NCBI RefSeq assembly: GCF_003628505.1
Contig: NZ_RBZP01000002.1
Span: 310,001-374,000, forward strand
Origin: Oceanobacillus halophilus
GTDB taxonomy: Bacteria; Bacillota; Bacilli; Bacillales; Amphibacillaceae
Length of the DNA: 64,000 bases
Direction: 5' to 3'
Below, in pieces: positions 29,189 through 37,921 of the stretch. Below the pieces are notes generated by a model. That model did not search any database. It had not been told where the DNA came from and was given only the letters and a program-made list of their open reading frames with translations. The first letter of the stretch is position 1; each line of letters opens with the position of its first letter. The translations under genes were made by a program, and so were the position numbers.

Positions 29189-29437
29189 TTAAGCATCTTT
29201 GGTAGCATTTGGTGTATAATTGTAATGGTGTGGATAAAGAGGTCTAAGCACAAGTTCTCCATTCTCATTTGGACTACAAGATTCATCGTTTTTATTCATT
29301 ATTGCCCCTTCGTAAAAAGGCGTTTTTATCCCCATAAACCCTTCTAATAAATCCTGCCCACCATGTTGGATTATAATATTAATTACCTCTGCAATTTTCT
29401 TCCTCTCATCCTTTGTATACCCTTCGAAAAGATGCAT
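29189..29437 (-). CDS. Small protein of unknown function (82 residues)
   Basis: A short open frame with a convincing GGGAGGG site before ATG 29437. I do not recognise it. The first 25 residues (LFEGYTKDERKKIAEVI) resemble by eye the first helix of 4-oxalocrotonate tautomerase-like proteins, but the catalytic N-terminal Pro is absent. The second half, NENGELVLRPLYPH, vaguely resembles an acyl-CoA ligase segment. It may be a truncated or fused leftover, or a genuine small protein. It precedes the SDR gene by 116 bases. Confidence 0.5.
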   Translation of the reverse strand: MHLFEGYTKDERKKIAEVINIIIQHGGQDLLEGFMGIKTPFYEGAIMNKNDESCSPNENGELVLRPLYPHHYNYTPNATKDA

Positions 29438-29814
29438 TGGAGATCCCTCCCTACACCGAATTAATCTTTATACCGACGAATCTACGTTTACTTCGGTCGG
29501 ACAAAACCGGCTGACATAAAATTAATGTCAAACATCTTATCAAATTCAATGAAATTTGAGGAGAGATTGCATATGTACGCGATTAATGTGTGTTCACTTG
29601 ATTGTCTTCACCCAATTTTGTTAATAATTCCACAGTGGGGCGGAAAGAGCACTTAGCAGAGAAGCATCAGGTTGCTTCAAGTTCAATTGAACTGTTCACA
29701 TATCTATAACCTCAAATCTATCAAGAATAAGTCAAACAAGATAATACTCAACCATTTACAACAGAGATTTCTATTGCAAGTGTTCTCTCCTAAAAAATGT
29801 ACTTCATGCATTCA
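29438..29814. other. Intergenic region of 377 bases
   Basis: No gene or RNA recognised. A weak imperfect dyad, CCGACGAA at 29473-29480 and TTCGGTCGG at 29492-29500, lies 35 bases upstream of the small gene's start. It may be a hairpin in its leader, or chance. Confidence 0.4.
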
Positions 29815-30795
29815 TTAAGGTCTAACGATTAGTTTCCCATACGTCCCTCTATCCCCTAATACTTCTAAAGCTTCAGGAACTTTTGTAAAATCATAATCCT
29901 TAAAGATTAATGGCCGAATCGCCCCCTCTTCATATAAACGCATTAAATCATCGTGAATCTCCCTTGCTTTTTCTGGAAAGTGTCTTCTAAACAATCCCCA
30001 ATGAACCCCTACTATGGAATAATTCTTAACTAGTGCATGGTTTACTGGAGCTTCTGGTATACGACCACCTGCAAAACCTACTACTAACAAGCGTCCATCA
30101 AAAGTAATACATTTTCGAGATAAGTCAAAAACGTCTGCACCTACTGGGTCATAAATAACGTCTGCACCTTTCCCATTTGTTTCCTTCTTAACAATTTCGA
30201 CAAAATTTTCAGATCTATAATCAATTGCAACATCTGCACCTAACTCTTTACAAATCTTAACTTTGTCAGGTCCTCCTGCAGTTGCGATTACTTTAGCCCC
30301 TCTAGCTTTACCAAGTTGTATAGCGGCTGAACCAACTCCTCCAGCCCCAGCATGAACTAACAATACTTCTCCTTCTTTCAGAGATGCTCGATGATATAAT
30401 GCATAATAAGATGTTTGATAAGTAATAAACATTCCTGCAGCTTCACTGGAAGTCATTGAATCTGTTACAACATATACAGATTCTTCTGGTACGCTTATCC
30501 ACTCAGATAACCCTCCTTCTGGTTTAGCCGGTGTAGCAATAACCCGTTGGCCTACCTTTAATCGGCAACCTTCTCCGACTTCTCGAATAGTACCAGATAT
30601 TTCTGAACCAGGTGTAAAAGGAATCGGTGGTTTTTCCTGATATTTACCTTGGCATAGTAAAATATCAAAGAAATTTAGCGCGCATGCATCTACCTTTATC
30701 AAAACTTTACCAGATTCCACCTTTGGTCGAGGCCATTCTTTCAATTCTAGAACATCTTTTGGTTCTCCTAATTTTGTAACCTTCCAACTTAGCAT
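29815..30795 (-). CDS. NADPH:quinone oxidoreductase family protein (MDR, zinc-free)
   Basis: A 326-residue medium-chain reductase. It shows ALNFFDILLCQGKYQ near residues 54-68, the ETTxxxG-type PFTPGSEISG, and the coenzyme loop VHAGAGGVGSAAIQLGK near 143-159. No zinc-ligand set is visible. It belongs to the quinone oxidoreductase/acryloyl-CoA-reductase-like group that reduces enones or quinones with NADPH. AAGGAGG lies before the ATG. It is 94 bases after the acyl-CoA ligase gene. A closely similar gene begins beyond the right edge and ends at 63717, so the locus holds at least two copies. Confidence 0.92.
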   Translation of the reverse strand: MLSWKVTKLGEPKDVLELKEWPRPKVESGKVLIKVDACALNFFDILLCQGKYQEKPPIPFTPGSEISGTIREVGEGCRLKVGQRVIATPAKPEGGLSEWISVPEESVYVVTDSMTSSEAAGMFITYQTSYYALYHRASLKEGEVLLVHAGAGGVGSAAIQLGKARGAKVIATAGGPDKVKICKELGADVAIDYRSENFVEIVKKETNGKGADVIYDPVGADVFDLSRKCITFDGRLLVVGFAGGRIPEAPVNHALVKNYSIVGVHWGLFRRHFPEKAREIHDDLMRLYEEGAIRPLIFKDYDFTKVPEALEVLGDRGTYGKLIVRP

Positions 30796-30889
30796 TAAAA
30801 ATCCTCCTTATTTATTAAATAATATTATAAACATAATTTATTTTCAGTAAATTTTAGGCGTAAAAAATTCTATACAGTATCAAAAAAAA

Positions 30890-32557
30890 CTATTTCACTT
30901 TCTTCAATTCTTCCTCTTGTAGTTTACGCCAGAGTATTTTCCCACTACTAGTTGTTGGCAAATCTGATTTAAATTCAATATAACGAGGATACTTATAAGC
31001 AGCCATATTTTTTTTCGTCCATTCTATAATTTCCTCTTCGCTTATTCTTCCTTTATATTCTGTATTTAAAATGATAAAAGCCTTTATCGTTTCTCCCCTT
31101 CTAGAATCAGGAACACCAATAACACAAGCTTGATGTACCGCAGGGTGTTTATAAAGATAGGACTCAACTTCTGTCGGCCAAACTTTAAATCCAGATGCAT
31201 TTATCATTCTTTTAACTCGGTCAACGATATAAAAATACCCATCTTCATCATAGCGTCCTATATCTCCCGTCCGAAAAAAACACTTTCCATCCAAGTTAAT
31301 AAAGACCTTTTCATTTTCATCATCACGGTTATAATAGCCAATCATAACTTGTGGTCCACTAACTATAATTTCTCCTTCTTCATCAGCGTTAACTTCTTTA
31401 TGTGTATTGGGATTAATTATTCTTGCATCTACTCCAAATACCGGTATTCCTAAGCACTGCATTTTTGGCCTTTCACCTGGGTTTTGGTGTGTTTGCGCAA
31501 TTGTTTCAGTAAGACCATATCCCTCAGTAAACCTTATTCCACTTAGTTTATAAAGTCTCTGTCCTACTGCTTCAGGAAGAGTTGCTCCTCCACCAGATAT
31601 ACTAATTAGTGAAGATAACTGCTCTTTTCTCAGATTAGGATTTGCTAAAAAGTCTGTAACCATCGTACTAATCGCAACCCAATTAGTACACTTGTTATGA
31701 CTTATTAACTCTGCAGCTAATTGCCTATTCCAACGGGTCATGATAACAATTGTACTCCCCGCGTAAAGTGGCGTATGCATACTACCTACCATACCAGTTA
31801 CATGAAAAAAAGGCAGAGTAGCCAAGTGCACATTACTAGCATTTATTCTATTCCAATGTGCTCCACCAACTGTATTGGCTTGAACAGTTCTATTCGTATG
31901 CATGCATCCCTTTGGTATACCAGTAGTTCCAGAGGTGTAAGGAATGACAGCAAGATCATCTGACAACGAGCTCAATGCATTCGGTTTATAATAAGATTCA
32001 ATACAACCAATCCACAAATGATGATTGGAATTATTAGATTCTTTTCTAAAAAGAGCCACTTCTTCAGGAATCTCCAATGAAAATTCATCTGATATGTAAT
32101 CCGAATATGCGGCTAAAATAATATCATTCAAAAAACCCTCTTCTAATAAAGGATCTACATTTTCTAACAATTCTTGACCTATAATGCCATTTTTGATATC
32201 ACAATCATTTATATAAAACTCTAATTCCGTTGCCTTTAACATTGGATTTAATGGTACTACAATGGCATCCGCCCTTAAAATAGCATAATATCCAATAATA
32301 TATTGAGGAGAATTTTGCATTAATAATAGAACTTTATCTCCTTTTTTGATCCCTAATCTGTGCTGGAGGAAACCAGCCAATGCATCAACTTCTTTAATTA
32401 GTTGTTTATAAGTTAGATTACTACCATAATAATTTATAGCAATGTTATCTGGATACCGCTTGGCACTGATTTCTAGATTGTTATATAATGTTGTATTCGG
32501 AATAAGTATTTGCTTGGTTAACCTAAAAGGCCAATGTTCATAGTGGCGAGTTAACAT
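30890..32557 (-). CDS. AMP-forming acyl-CoA synthetase (long-chain type)
   Basis: A 555-residue ligase from ATG 32557, which has AAGGAG eight bases upstream; the TTG at 32563 is too close to that site. Motifs: PYTSGTTGIPKG near 206, GYGLTETIAQ near 346, and the hinge region YFYIVDRVKRMINASG followed by a C-terminal lid ending TTSSGKILWRKL with the catalytic Lys. It converts a free acid to acyl-CoA with AMP release. It follows the ComB-like phosphatase gene by 17 bases, an unusual pairing, and precedes the quinone oxidoreductase gene. Confidence 0.94.
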   Translation of the reverse strand: MLTRHYEHWPFRLTKQILIPNTTLYNNLEISAKRYPDNIAINYYGSNLTYKQLIKEVDALAGFLQHRLGIKKGDKVLLLMQNSPQYIIGYYAILRADAIVVPLNPMLKATELEFYINDCDIKNGIIGQELLENVDPLLEEGFLNDIILAAYSDYISDEFSLEIPEEVALFRKESNNSNHHLWIGCIESYYKPNALSSLSDDLAVIPYTSGTTGIPKGCMHTNRTVQANTVGGAHWNRINASNVHLATLPFFHVTGMVGSMHTPLYAGSTIVIMTRWNRQLAAELISHNKCTNWVAISTMVTDFLANPNLRKEQLSSLISISGGGATLPEAVGQRLYKLSGIRFTEGYGLTETIAQTHQNPGERPKMQCLGIPVFGVDARIINPNTHKEVNADEEGEIIVSGPQVMIGYYNRDDENEKVFINLDGKCFFRTGDIGRYDEDGYFYIVDRVKRMINASGFKVWPTEVESYLYKHPAVHQACVIGVPDSRRGETIKAFIILNTEYKGRISEEEIIEWTKKNMAAYKYPRYIEFKSDLPTTSSGKILWRKLQEEELKKVK

Positions 32558-32574
32558 AAACAACTCTCCTTGTA

Positions 32575-33321
32575 TTATTTAGTTAAACTATTTAATAAAT
32601 TATTATTTAATTCTTTTAACTCTCCATCTTTCACGTGGACTAATAATTCAGATGCTCCAATGTCTCCTGTGAAATCAATTAAATCTTGCATCCCCTTCTT
32701 AATACTAGAACGACCAACTCTACTTTTTTCTAAGATATTTCTAACTTTATTCTTACAATTAAAATCCTGCTCTAATGCTAGTTGAACTGCGTCATTGTAT
32801 TTAACATTGTCTAAATTGAGTTGTGATAAAATAATGCTTGCACACAGAAAATCTTCAAGTGAAAAATGGCCCCCAGCACCAGAACAAACAATATAAACCT
32901 CTTCATCCTGTAATGTATTCAAGTATTTAGCAACAGTAGGAGCATTTCTTAAATTGGCTAATAATACTCTCTTTGCGTTAGCTGCTCTACAAATTGCTCG
33001 TGTACCATTTGTTGATAAGAAAATGACATCTTTATTTGCTACCACTTCAGAAGGGAATTCTTTAGGTAAATGACCAAGAGTAAATCCATCTATTTTTCTC
33101 CCTCTCTGCTCCCCACCAGTAATAGCCGTTTCACCTAATTTATCAAGTAGACGTTCTGCATCTTCCTTGTTTTCAACTGGAATGACTCGTTTTGCACCTC
33201 GTTCCATAATAGTAAGAAGTGTAGTAGTTGCTAAAAGTACGTCAATTACAACAACAGTATTGCTATGCAACAATTCCGGTTTAATCTCCTCTTTCGATAA
33301 CCACAACCTGCACCTTTTCAT
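32575..33321 (-). CDS. 2-phosphosulfolactate phosphatase family protein (ComB-like)
   Basis: A 248-residue ComB-fold protein with VVVIDVLLATTTLLT near 24-38, GGEQRGRKIDGFTLGHLP near 89, FLSTNGTRAI near 120, and CSGAGGHFSLEDFLCA, all family hallmarks. Characterised members hydrolyse (2R)-phosphosulfolactate to sulfolactate, in coenzyme M or sulfolactate synthesis. No sulfolactate synthase (ComA/YitD) is visible here, and it is joined to an acyl-CoA ligase, so a related phosphorylated hydroxyacid may be the substrate. AGGAGG precedes ATG 33321. It is separated from the upstream operon by the hairpin at 33371-33434. Confidence 0.9.
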   Translation of the reverse strand: MKRCRLWLSKEEIKPELLHSNTVVVIDVLLATTTLLTIMERGAKRVIPVENKEDAERLLDKLGETAITGGEQRGRKIDGFTLGHLPKEFPSEVVANKDVIFLSTNGTRAICRAANAKRVLLANLRNAPTVAKYLNTLQDEEVYIVCSGAGGHFSLEDFLCASIILSQLNLDNVKYNDAVQLALEQDFNCKNKVRNILEKSRVGRSSIKKGMQDLIDFTGDIGASELLVHVKDGELKELNNNLLNSLTK

Positions 33322-33370
33322 TCCTTACCTCCTAAGATAATACTATTTTCAGCTCGTAACTAATGGTAAA

Positions 33371-33434
33371 AAAGGTATGCTTAAATGAGAATATATCTAC
33401 TATTGTCTTTTACCATTTAAGCATCACCTTTTGA
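33371..33434 (-). terminator. Terminator-like hairpin at the end of the TctABC/ACAD11-like operon
   Basis: AAAGGT-ATGCTTAAATG (33371-33387) can pair with CATTTAAGCAT-CACCTTTT (33414-33431) around a 26-base loop; on the minus strand the stem runs into TTTTTT. It starts a few bases after the second TctC gene. Because the loop is large it may be an attenuator rather than a full stop before the ComB-like gene. Confidence 0.6.
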
Positions 33435-33439
33435 ATCTA

Positions 33440-34411
33440 CTATTCCACTACCCTATCAATTACTTGACCAAATTGTTTTCTTTGATTGTCGAAGTATTCT
33501 TTTACTTCTTGCGTATTTAAATCTGGTAAGATGTAATTATTTTTCTTTGCAAAGTCTTCAAGTCTAGGATCTTCCATTGTTTTACTTATCACGTCTTCCC
33601 ATTTTTCTATAACATTCTCCGGTAGACCACTTGGCCCTCCTACTCCAATCATAGCGCTCATGTCAAAATCGTACCCTAACTCTTTTAAGGTTGGTACATC
33701 GGGATGTGTCTCTAGTTTAGTATCAGGAATAACTGCTAACACATTAATGTCTCCTGATTGAACGGATCCTAGCATTGCAGAAATTGTGTCAAGTGTAAAA
33801 TCAACATGACCTCCTAGAACCCCTGAAGTTGTCTCAGCTGCACTACTATAGTTGACAGTCTCCCATTGTAACTCAAAGTTTTCTTCTTGATTAATTAATT
33901 CTGCCATTAGAGCATTTGTAGTAGATGATGATGCATAAGTAATCTCATTATCTTTAGAATACTCTATTAACTCTTCGAATGTCTGGAAAGGCGCATCTTT
34001 ACTAGCAGCAATAACGTGCATATATTCCATTACTGGTCGTATTAATATAAAATCGTCCTCATCTTGCTCCATTAAATCAAGATGCGGATTTATCGCAAAT
34101 AACGATGTCCCCATTCCCCCTGCTACTGTATAACCATCAGGCTCTGCATTCGAAAGTGTAGAATACATGGATAGTCCTCCGCCACCAGTTTCATTCTTTA
34201 TAATAATTCTTTGACCCAAATGTTCTTCTGCAATACTAATGAACTCCCTAAAATATAAATCAGTGGTTCCACCAGCTCCATAAGGAATCATTAATGTGAC
34301 AGGTCTTTTAGGATAGTCTGATTCTCCACCACTACTAGATTCTTCACTACAAGCAATTAAAATAAAGATCATACTAACAAATATGACTGAGAAGATTATT
34401 TTTTTGTACAC
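33440..34411 (-). CDS. Tripartite tricarboxylate transporter substrate-binding lipoprotein (TctC family), copy 2
   Basis: A 323-residue exported binding protein. The signal peptide IIFSVIFVSMIFIL ends in the lipobox LIAC. Mature TctC motifs are YPKRPVTLMIPYGAGGTTD near 34, IKNETGGGG near 76, and DFTLDTISAMLG. GTG 34411 follows AAGGAGG at nine bases. It captures a carboxylate for the TctA/TctB membrane unit encoded upstream. It is a tandem duplicate of the preceding gene; most residues are identical by eye, but loop regions around the ligand differ (for example VMEYMHVIAAS versus AMQYQYVFVAP). This suggests two related ligands. Confidence 0.94.
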   Translation of the reverse strand: MYKKIIFSVIFVSMIFILIACSEESSSGGESDYPKRPVTLMIPYGAGGTTDLYFREFISIAEEHLGQRIIIKNETGGGGLSMYSTLSNAEPDGYTVAGGMGTSLFAINPHLDLMEQDEDDFILIRPVMEYMHVIAASKDAPFQTFEELIEYSKDNEITYASSSTTNALMAELINQEENFELQWETVNYSSAAETTSGVLGGHVDFTLDTISAMLGSVQSGDINVLAVIPDTKLETHPDVPTLKELGYDFDMSAMIGVGGPSGLPENVIEKWEDVISKTMEDPRLEDFAKKNNYILPDLNTQEVKEYFDNQRKQFGQVIDRVVE

Positions 34412-34488
34412 TCGTGTATCCTCCTTCCTGTAACATAATAACTTTACAGAACATTCATTCTATTCTCATCTAATATACAAATTAATTC

Positions 34489-35466
34489 TTACTCAACTAC
34501 TCTATCAATTACCTCACCAAAACGTTCTCTTTGTTTGGTAAAAAAGTTATCCATCTCTTCCTGAGACATATTTGGCAATGTATAATGGTTCTTTGCTGCA
34601 AATTCAATTAGTTTAGGATCTTTTAACGTCTTATTTATTACGTCCTCCCATTTAGCTTCTACTTCACTTGGTAAACCTTTAGGTCCTCCGATCCCTATCA
34701 TCGCTGTTATATCTAAATCATATCCCAACTCATCCATTGTAGGAACATCTGGATGAGACTCAAATTTTTCAGGTGTAACAGCTAGATAGTTTATATCTCC
34801 TGCTTGCTCAGAACCAGAAACTGCTATAGGCGATACTAACGTAAAATCTACATGCCCACCTAAAACGGCTGCAATAGATTCGGAATCACTAGTATAATTA
34901 ACAATTTTCCATTGCAAATCGAAATTCTCTGCCTTATTAACTGTCTCAGCGAAAAGATGATTCGTCGTACTAGAAGCAGCAAATGTTAATGAGTTTTCCT
35001 TTGAGTATTCGATCAATTCCTCAAATGTTTGATAAGGAGCGTCACTAGGTGCGACAAATACATACTGGTATTGCATTGCAGGTGAAACAAGAGTAAAATC
35101 ATCACCATCGTGATCCATTAAATCAAGATGCGGATTTATCGCATAGAGCGATGTTCCCATACCTGCAGCCATTGTATAACCATCAGGATCTGCATTTACG
35201 AGCGAGGAATACATTGACAATCCCCCACCGCCGGTTTCATTCTTAATAACTATTCTCTGTCCAAGATGTTCTTCCGCGATATTAGTAAACTCTCTGAAGT
35301 ATAAATCCGTTGTGCCACCAGAGCCATAAGGTAACATCAAGGTAACGGGCTTTTTAGGATAATCAGAATCACCACTATCACTCGCCCCGTCACTACATGC
35401 AGATAAAATCAATACCAATAGTAAAATGACCATTGGAAATATAAAACTTCTATTAATATTGATCAC
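34489..35466 (-). CDS. Tripartite tricarboxylate transporter substrate-binding lipoprotein (TctC family), copy 1
   Basis: A 325-residue lipoprotein with signal helix IFPMVILLLVLI and lipobox LSAC, then the TctC core YPKKPVTLMLPYGSGGTTD and IKNETGGGG. It feeds the TctAB permease. Its start is odd: the GTG at 35466 directly abuts the AAGGGAG ribosome site, while an in-frame ATT at 35457 has the normal eight-base spacing. The gene follows the crotonase gene by 31 bases and precedes its paralogue by 77. Ligand unknown; family members bind citrate, other di- and tricarboxylates and aromatic acids. Confidence 0.94.
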   Translation of the reverse strand: MININRSFIFPMVILLLVLILSACSDGASDSGDSDYPKKPVTLMLPYGSGGTTDLYFREFTNIAEEHLGQRIVIKNETGGGGLSMYSSLVNADPDGYTMAAGMGTSLYAINPHLDLMDHDGDDFTLVSPAMQYQYVFVAPSDAPYQTFEELIEYSKENSLTFAASSTTNHLFAETVNKAENFDLQWKIVNYTSDSESIAAVLGGHVDFTLVSPIAVSGSEQAGDINYLAVTPEKFESHPDVPTMDELGYDLDITAMIGIGGPKGLPSEVEAKWEDVINKTLKDPKLIEFAAKNHYTLPNMSQEEMDNFFTKQRERFGEVIDRVVE

Positions 35467-35497
35467 TCCCTTACTTATTGATTAAACTATTAAAATA

Positions 35498-36292
35498 TTA
35501 TTTCCCACTAAAATTTGGGTTCCTTTTTTCTTTAAATGCTTGGATTCCCTCAGCATGGTCTTCCGTTGTTGCAATAGTTGCCTGCGTAATGCGTTCTTGT
35601 TCCAATATTTCAGCTAAACTTGACTGTAGTGACTGATCAGCAATCTTTTTAATCAATCCAAAAGTTTTTGATGGTCCAGCAGCAATTTCTGCAGCAAACT
35701 CCTCTACACTTTTCTCAAAATCTTCTAAAGGATATATATGATTAACAATCCCTAAGGAATGTGCTTCTTCCACGGTAATAGGTTTTGCTTTAAAGAAGAG
35801 TTCCTTCGCACGATAACTACCAATTAACCTAGGTAGAAAATACAATCCCCCACCGTCGGAAATTAATCCTACTTTAGAAAAACTTAAAACAAACTTACTA
35901 TCCTTAGCAGCTAGAATGATGTCACTTGCTAGAGCAAGATTAAACCCAGCACCTGCAGCATACCCATGAACAGCAGCAATAATAGGTTTTTCAAGATCTC
36001 TCATAGTTAGAATTAATTCATTTAAATTACCAATATGTTCATAGGTTTCAATGGGTTTCCTTTTTCCCATTCTTTTCACATCGCCACCAGAACTAAATGA
36101 CCTACCAGAACCTGAGATAGTAATAACCCTTACATCGTCATTCGTTTTTGCGTCAATTAGTGCTTCTTTCAATCCCTTAATCATTTCTGGACTAAAAGCA
36201 TTCAGACTTTCTGGACGATTAAGTTTTAAGTGCATAATCCCATTGCTGATCTCCATAAGTAAATGATTAGATACTTCCATTTGTTTTTGCAT
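35498..36292 (-). CDS. Enoyl-CoA hydratase/isomerase family protein, isomerase-like
   Basis: A 264-residue crotonase with oxyanion loop FSSGGDVKRM near 66-75. Both hydratase glutamates are absent: N118 in GAGFN, and the second place is not acidic. D146 in ISDGGG matches the Asp of PaaG-type isomerases, and the sequence around it (GLYFLPRLIG) resembles the product of 931-1710. AGGGGA precedes ATG 36292. It lies between the kinase gene and the first TctC gene within the long operon. Likely role: shifting the double bond of an enoyl-CoA, for example 3-enoyl to 2-enoyl, which fits a gamma-hydroxyacid pathway. Confidence 0.92.
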   Translation of the reverse strand: MQKQMEVSNHLLMEISNGIMHLKLNRPESLNAFSPEMIKGLKEALIDAKTNDDVRVITISGSGRSFSSGGDVKRMGKRKPIETYEHIGNLNELILTMRDLEKPIIAAVHGYAAGAGFNLALASDIILAAKDSKFVLSFSKVGLISDGGGLYFLPRLIGSYRAKELFFKAKPITVEEAHSLGIVNHIYPLEDFEKSVEEFAAEIAAGPSKTFGLIKKIADQSLQSSLAEILEQERITQATIATTEDHAEGIQAFKEKRNPNFSGK

Positions 36293-36363
36293 AGTAAAAT
36301 CCCCTATCCATGTATATTTTGTTTAAGCATTTACTTTCCCATTATTTTATATAAAATACTATT

Positions 36364-37431
36364 TCAATAATTATTATTTACTGATGTTTCCAAGCAATAT
36401 TCAATTAGGTTATTTACATATAAATTTAAATCTTTAAATCGAGCATCTTTCGTTTGACCATTTTTCCACCTGTAATAGATTTGCTGGCAGATAACAGCTA
36501 ATTTAAAATAGGAAAAAGTCAAATAAAAGTTCATGTTAGACACATCTCTACCACTTTTCCTTGCGTACAATTCCATAAATTCATTACGTGTCATAAAACC
36601 TGGGTATACAGTGACCGTGTCAATATCTGACCCTTTTCGTAAAAGCGGTGAATCACTTTTCTCCTTCCAATAGCTCATAGCTACACCTAAATCTGCCAAT
36701 GGGTCTCCAACAGTCGTCATCTCCCAATCAAATAAACCATTTATCTCATTAAAGTCATTAGTAAACATTAGATTATTTAGTTTATAGTCATAATGAATAA
36801 TGGTGGGACTTGGTGATACTGGAATATTTTTTAGCATCCACCTTTTCAATTGTTCAATGCCCTCTATTTCTTCTGTTTTAGACCTTTCATAACGGTAAAT
36901 CCAACCATTAACCTGCCTTTCTAAAAAACCACTCGGTTTGGTCATTTCTTTTAACTTTGTTTTTGTATAATCAATCTGATGCAAAGAAACCAAGGTATCA
37001 ACCATTTTCTCTGAAATCTTCCGTCCTAAATCTTCTGTATAAGTAATATTACTTGGAAACTCCGTGTCTACAACGATTCCTTTTCTCCTTTCCATAATAA
37101 AGAATGGAGAACCGATGACACTATTTTCGTTATCAAAGAAAAGATAAGGTTTCGGAGCAGGATTGAAATGTGGAGATATTTCTTCTAAGATTGTAAACTC
37201 TCTTTCCATATCGTGTGCTTTAGGAGGAACTGGCCCCAGAGGCGGCCGTCTCAAAACCGCTTCCCAATCTCCCATTTTTAATAAATATGTTAAATTAGAG
37301 CGTCCAGCACTAAACTGTTTGATTGATAAAGTCTCATTTGGCAAGTTTTTTATATTCTCTTTTAAAATTGATTCTATTTTAACTAAATCAATTTCCTCTC
37401 CATCTCGAATAGGAATTATTTCTGATGACAT
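36364..37431 (-). CDS. APH-fold phosphotransferase, ACAD10/11-kinase-like (predicted 4-hydroxyacyl-CoA kinase)
   Basis: A 355-residue aminoglycoside-phosphotransferase-fold kinase. It has the catalytic loop HYDYKLNN (H213, D215, N220), the Mg-binding DWEMTTVGDPLADL (D235), and the N-lobe segment FSAGRSNLTYLL plus RRPPLG..PKAHDMEREF. These match the kinase domain of human ACAD11 and LvaA of Pseudomonas levulinate catabolism, which phosphorylate 4-hydroxyacyl-CoA. The companion ACAD10/11-type dehydrogenase is encoded upstream in the same operon (43093). GAGGAGG precedes ATG 37431. Substrate is inferred from these families; antibiotic resistance is very unlikely in this context. Confidence 0.9.
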   Translation of the reverse strand: MSSEIIPIRDGEEIDLVKIESILKENIKNLPNETLSIKQFSAGRSNLTYLLKMGDWEAVLRRPPLGPVPPKAHDMEREFTILEEISPHFNPAPKPYLFFDNENSVIGSPFFIMERRKGIVVDTEFPSNITYTEDLGRKISEKMVDTLVSLHQIDYTKTKLKEMTKPSGFLERQVNGWIYRYERSKTEEIEGIEQLKRWMLKNIPVSPSPTIIHYDYKLNNLMFTNDFNEINGLFDWEMTTVGDPLADLGVAMSYWKEKSDSPLLRKGSDIDTVTVYPGFMTRNEFMELYARKSGRDVSNMNFYLTFSYFKLAVICQQIYYRWKNGQTKDARFKDLNLYVNNLIEYCLETSVNNNY

Positions 37432-37474
37432 ACTGCACCTCCTCGGATTTTTTGATTATTAAACCATATATCTC

Positions 37475-37864
37475 TCAAGACTTACTTTCCTTTAATTTTG
37501 CATTTAAAGGGATTGTCTTTTGACTCGTAAAATCAAAGCAAACTGTAACAGCTTCTGCCTCTGCAATAATTTTACTACCATCACTTGTTAGGAGCCTATG
37601 ACTGATAGTAAAACTTTTATTTCCAAGAGATAATACATTCGTAGAAACCTTTAATACTTCTCCTGCATATGCTTGCTCTAAATAATCACATTTTATAGAA
37701 GCTAATATGAAACTCGAAGAAGATTGTCTATTTGGATGGATCATTCTAAAAAATTTAGAACGCGCTTCCTCAAAATATAGAAAATGACTTGTATTATTTA
37801 CATGGCCAACTGCATCGGTTTCACAGAATCTAACATAAATTTCTACATCATAGGAATTTGTCAA
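37475..37864 (-). CDS. Acyl-CoA thioesterase, YbgC/4HBT type, copy 2
   Basis: A hotdog thioesterase of 129 residues from TTG 37864. I prefer this to GTG 37873 because alignment with its paralogue at 40002-40409 starts exactly there and AAAGG is too close to the GTG. The motif FCETDAVGHVNNTSHFLYFEEAR carries the catalytic Asp of YbgC-type enzymes. It cleaves an acyl-CoA to acid and CoA. Two such paralogues flank the tctBA genes in this operon. It lies 43 bases before the kinase gene. Possible role: releasing CoA from a dead-end intermediate. Confidence 0.9.
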   Translation of the reverse strand: MTNSYDVEIYVRFCETDAVGHVNNTSHFLYFEEARSKFFRMIHPNRQSSSSFILASIKCDYLEQAYAGEVLKVSTNVLSLGNKSFTISHRLLTSDGSKIIAEAEAVTVCFDFTSQKTIPLNAKLKESKS

Positions 37865-37921
37865 CGAAAACACTACCTTTTATAAAACTTTATCCCATAA
37901 TAAAAAAGTATTAAGCAATCT

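Noticed and set aside
29473-29500. Imperfect dyad as operator or terminator
   Set aside because: One-base bulge, no T run and no matching copies; too weak to call.
36364-37431. Aminoglycoside resistance phosphotransferase
   Set aside because: The kinase fold is shared, but sequence pattern and operon match ACAD11/LvaA-type metabolic kinases.
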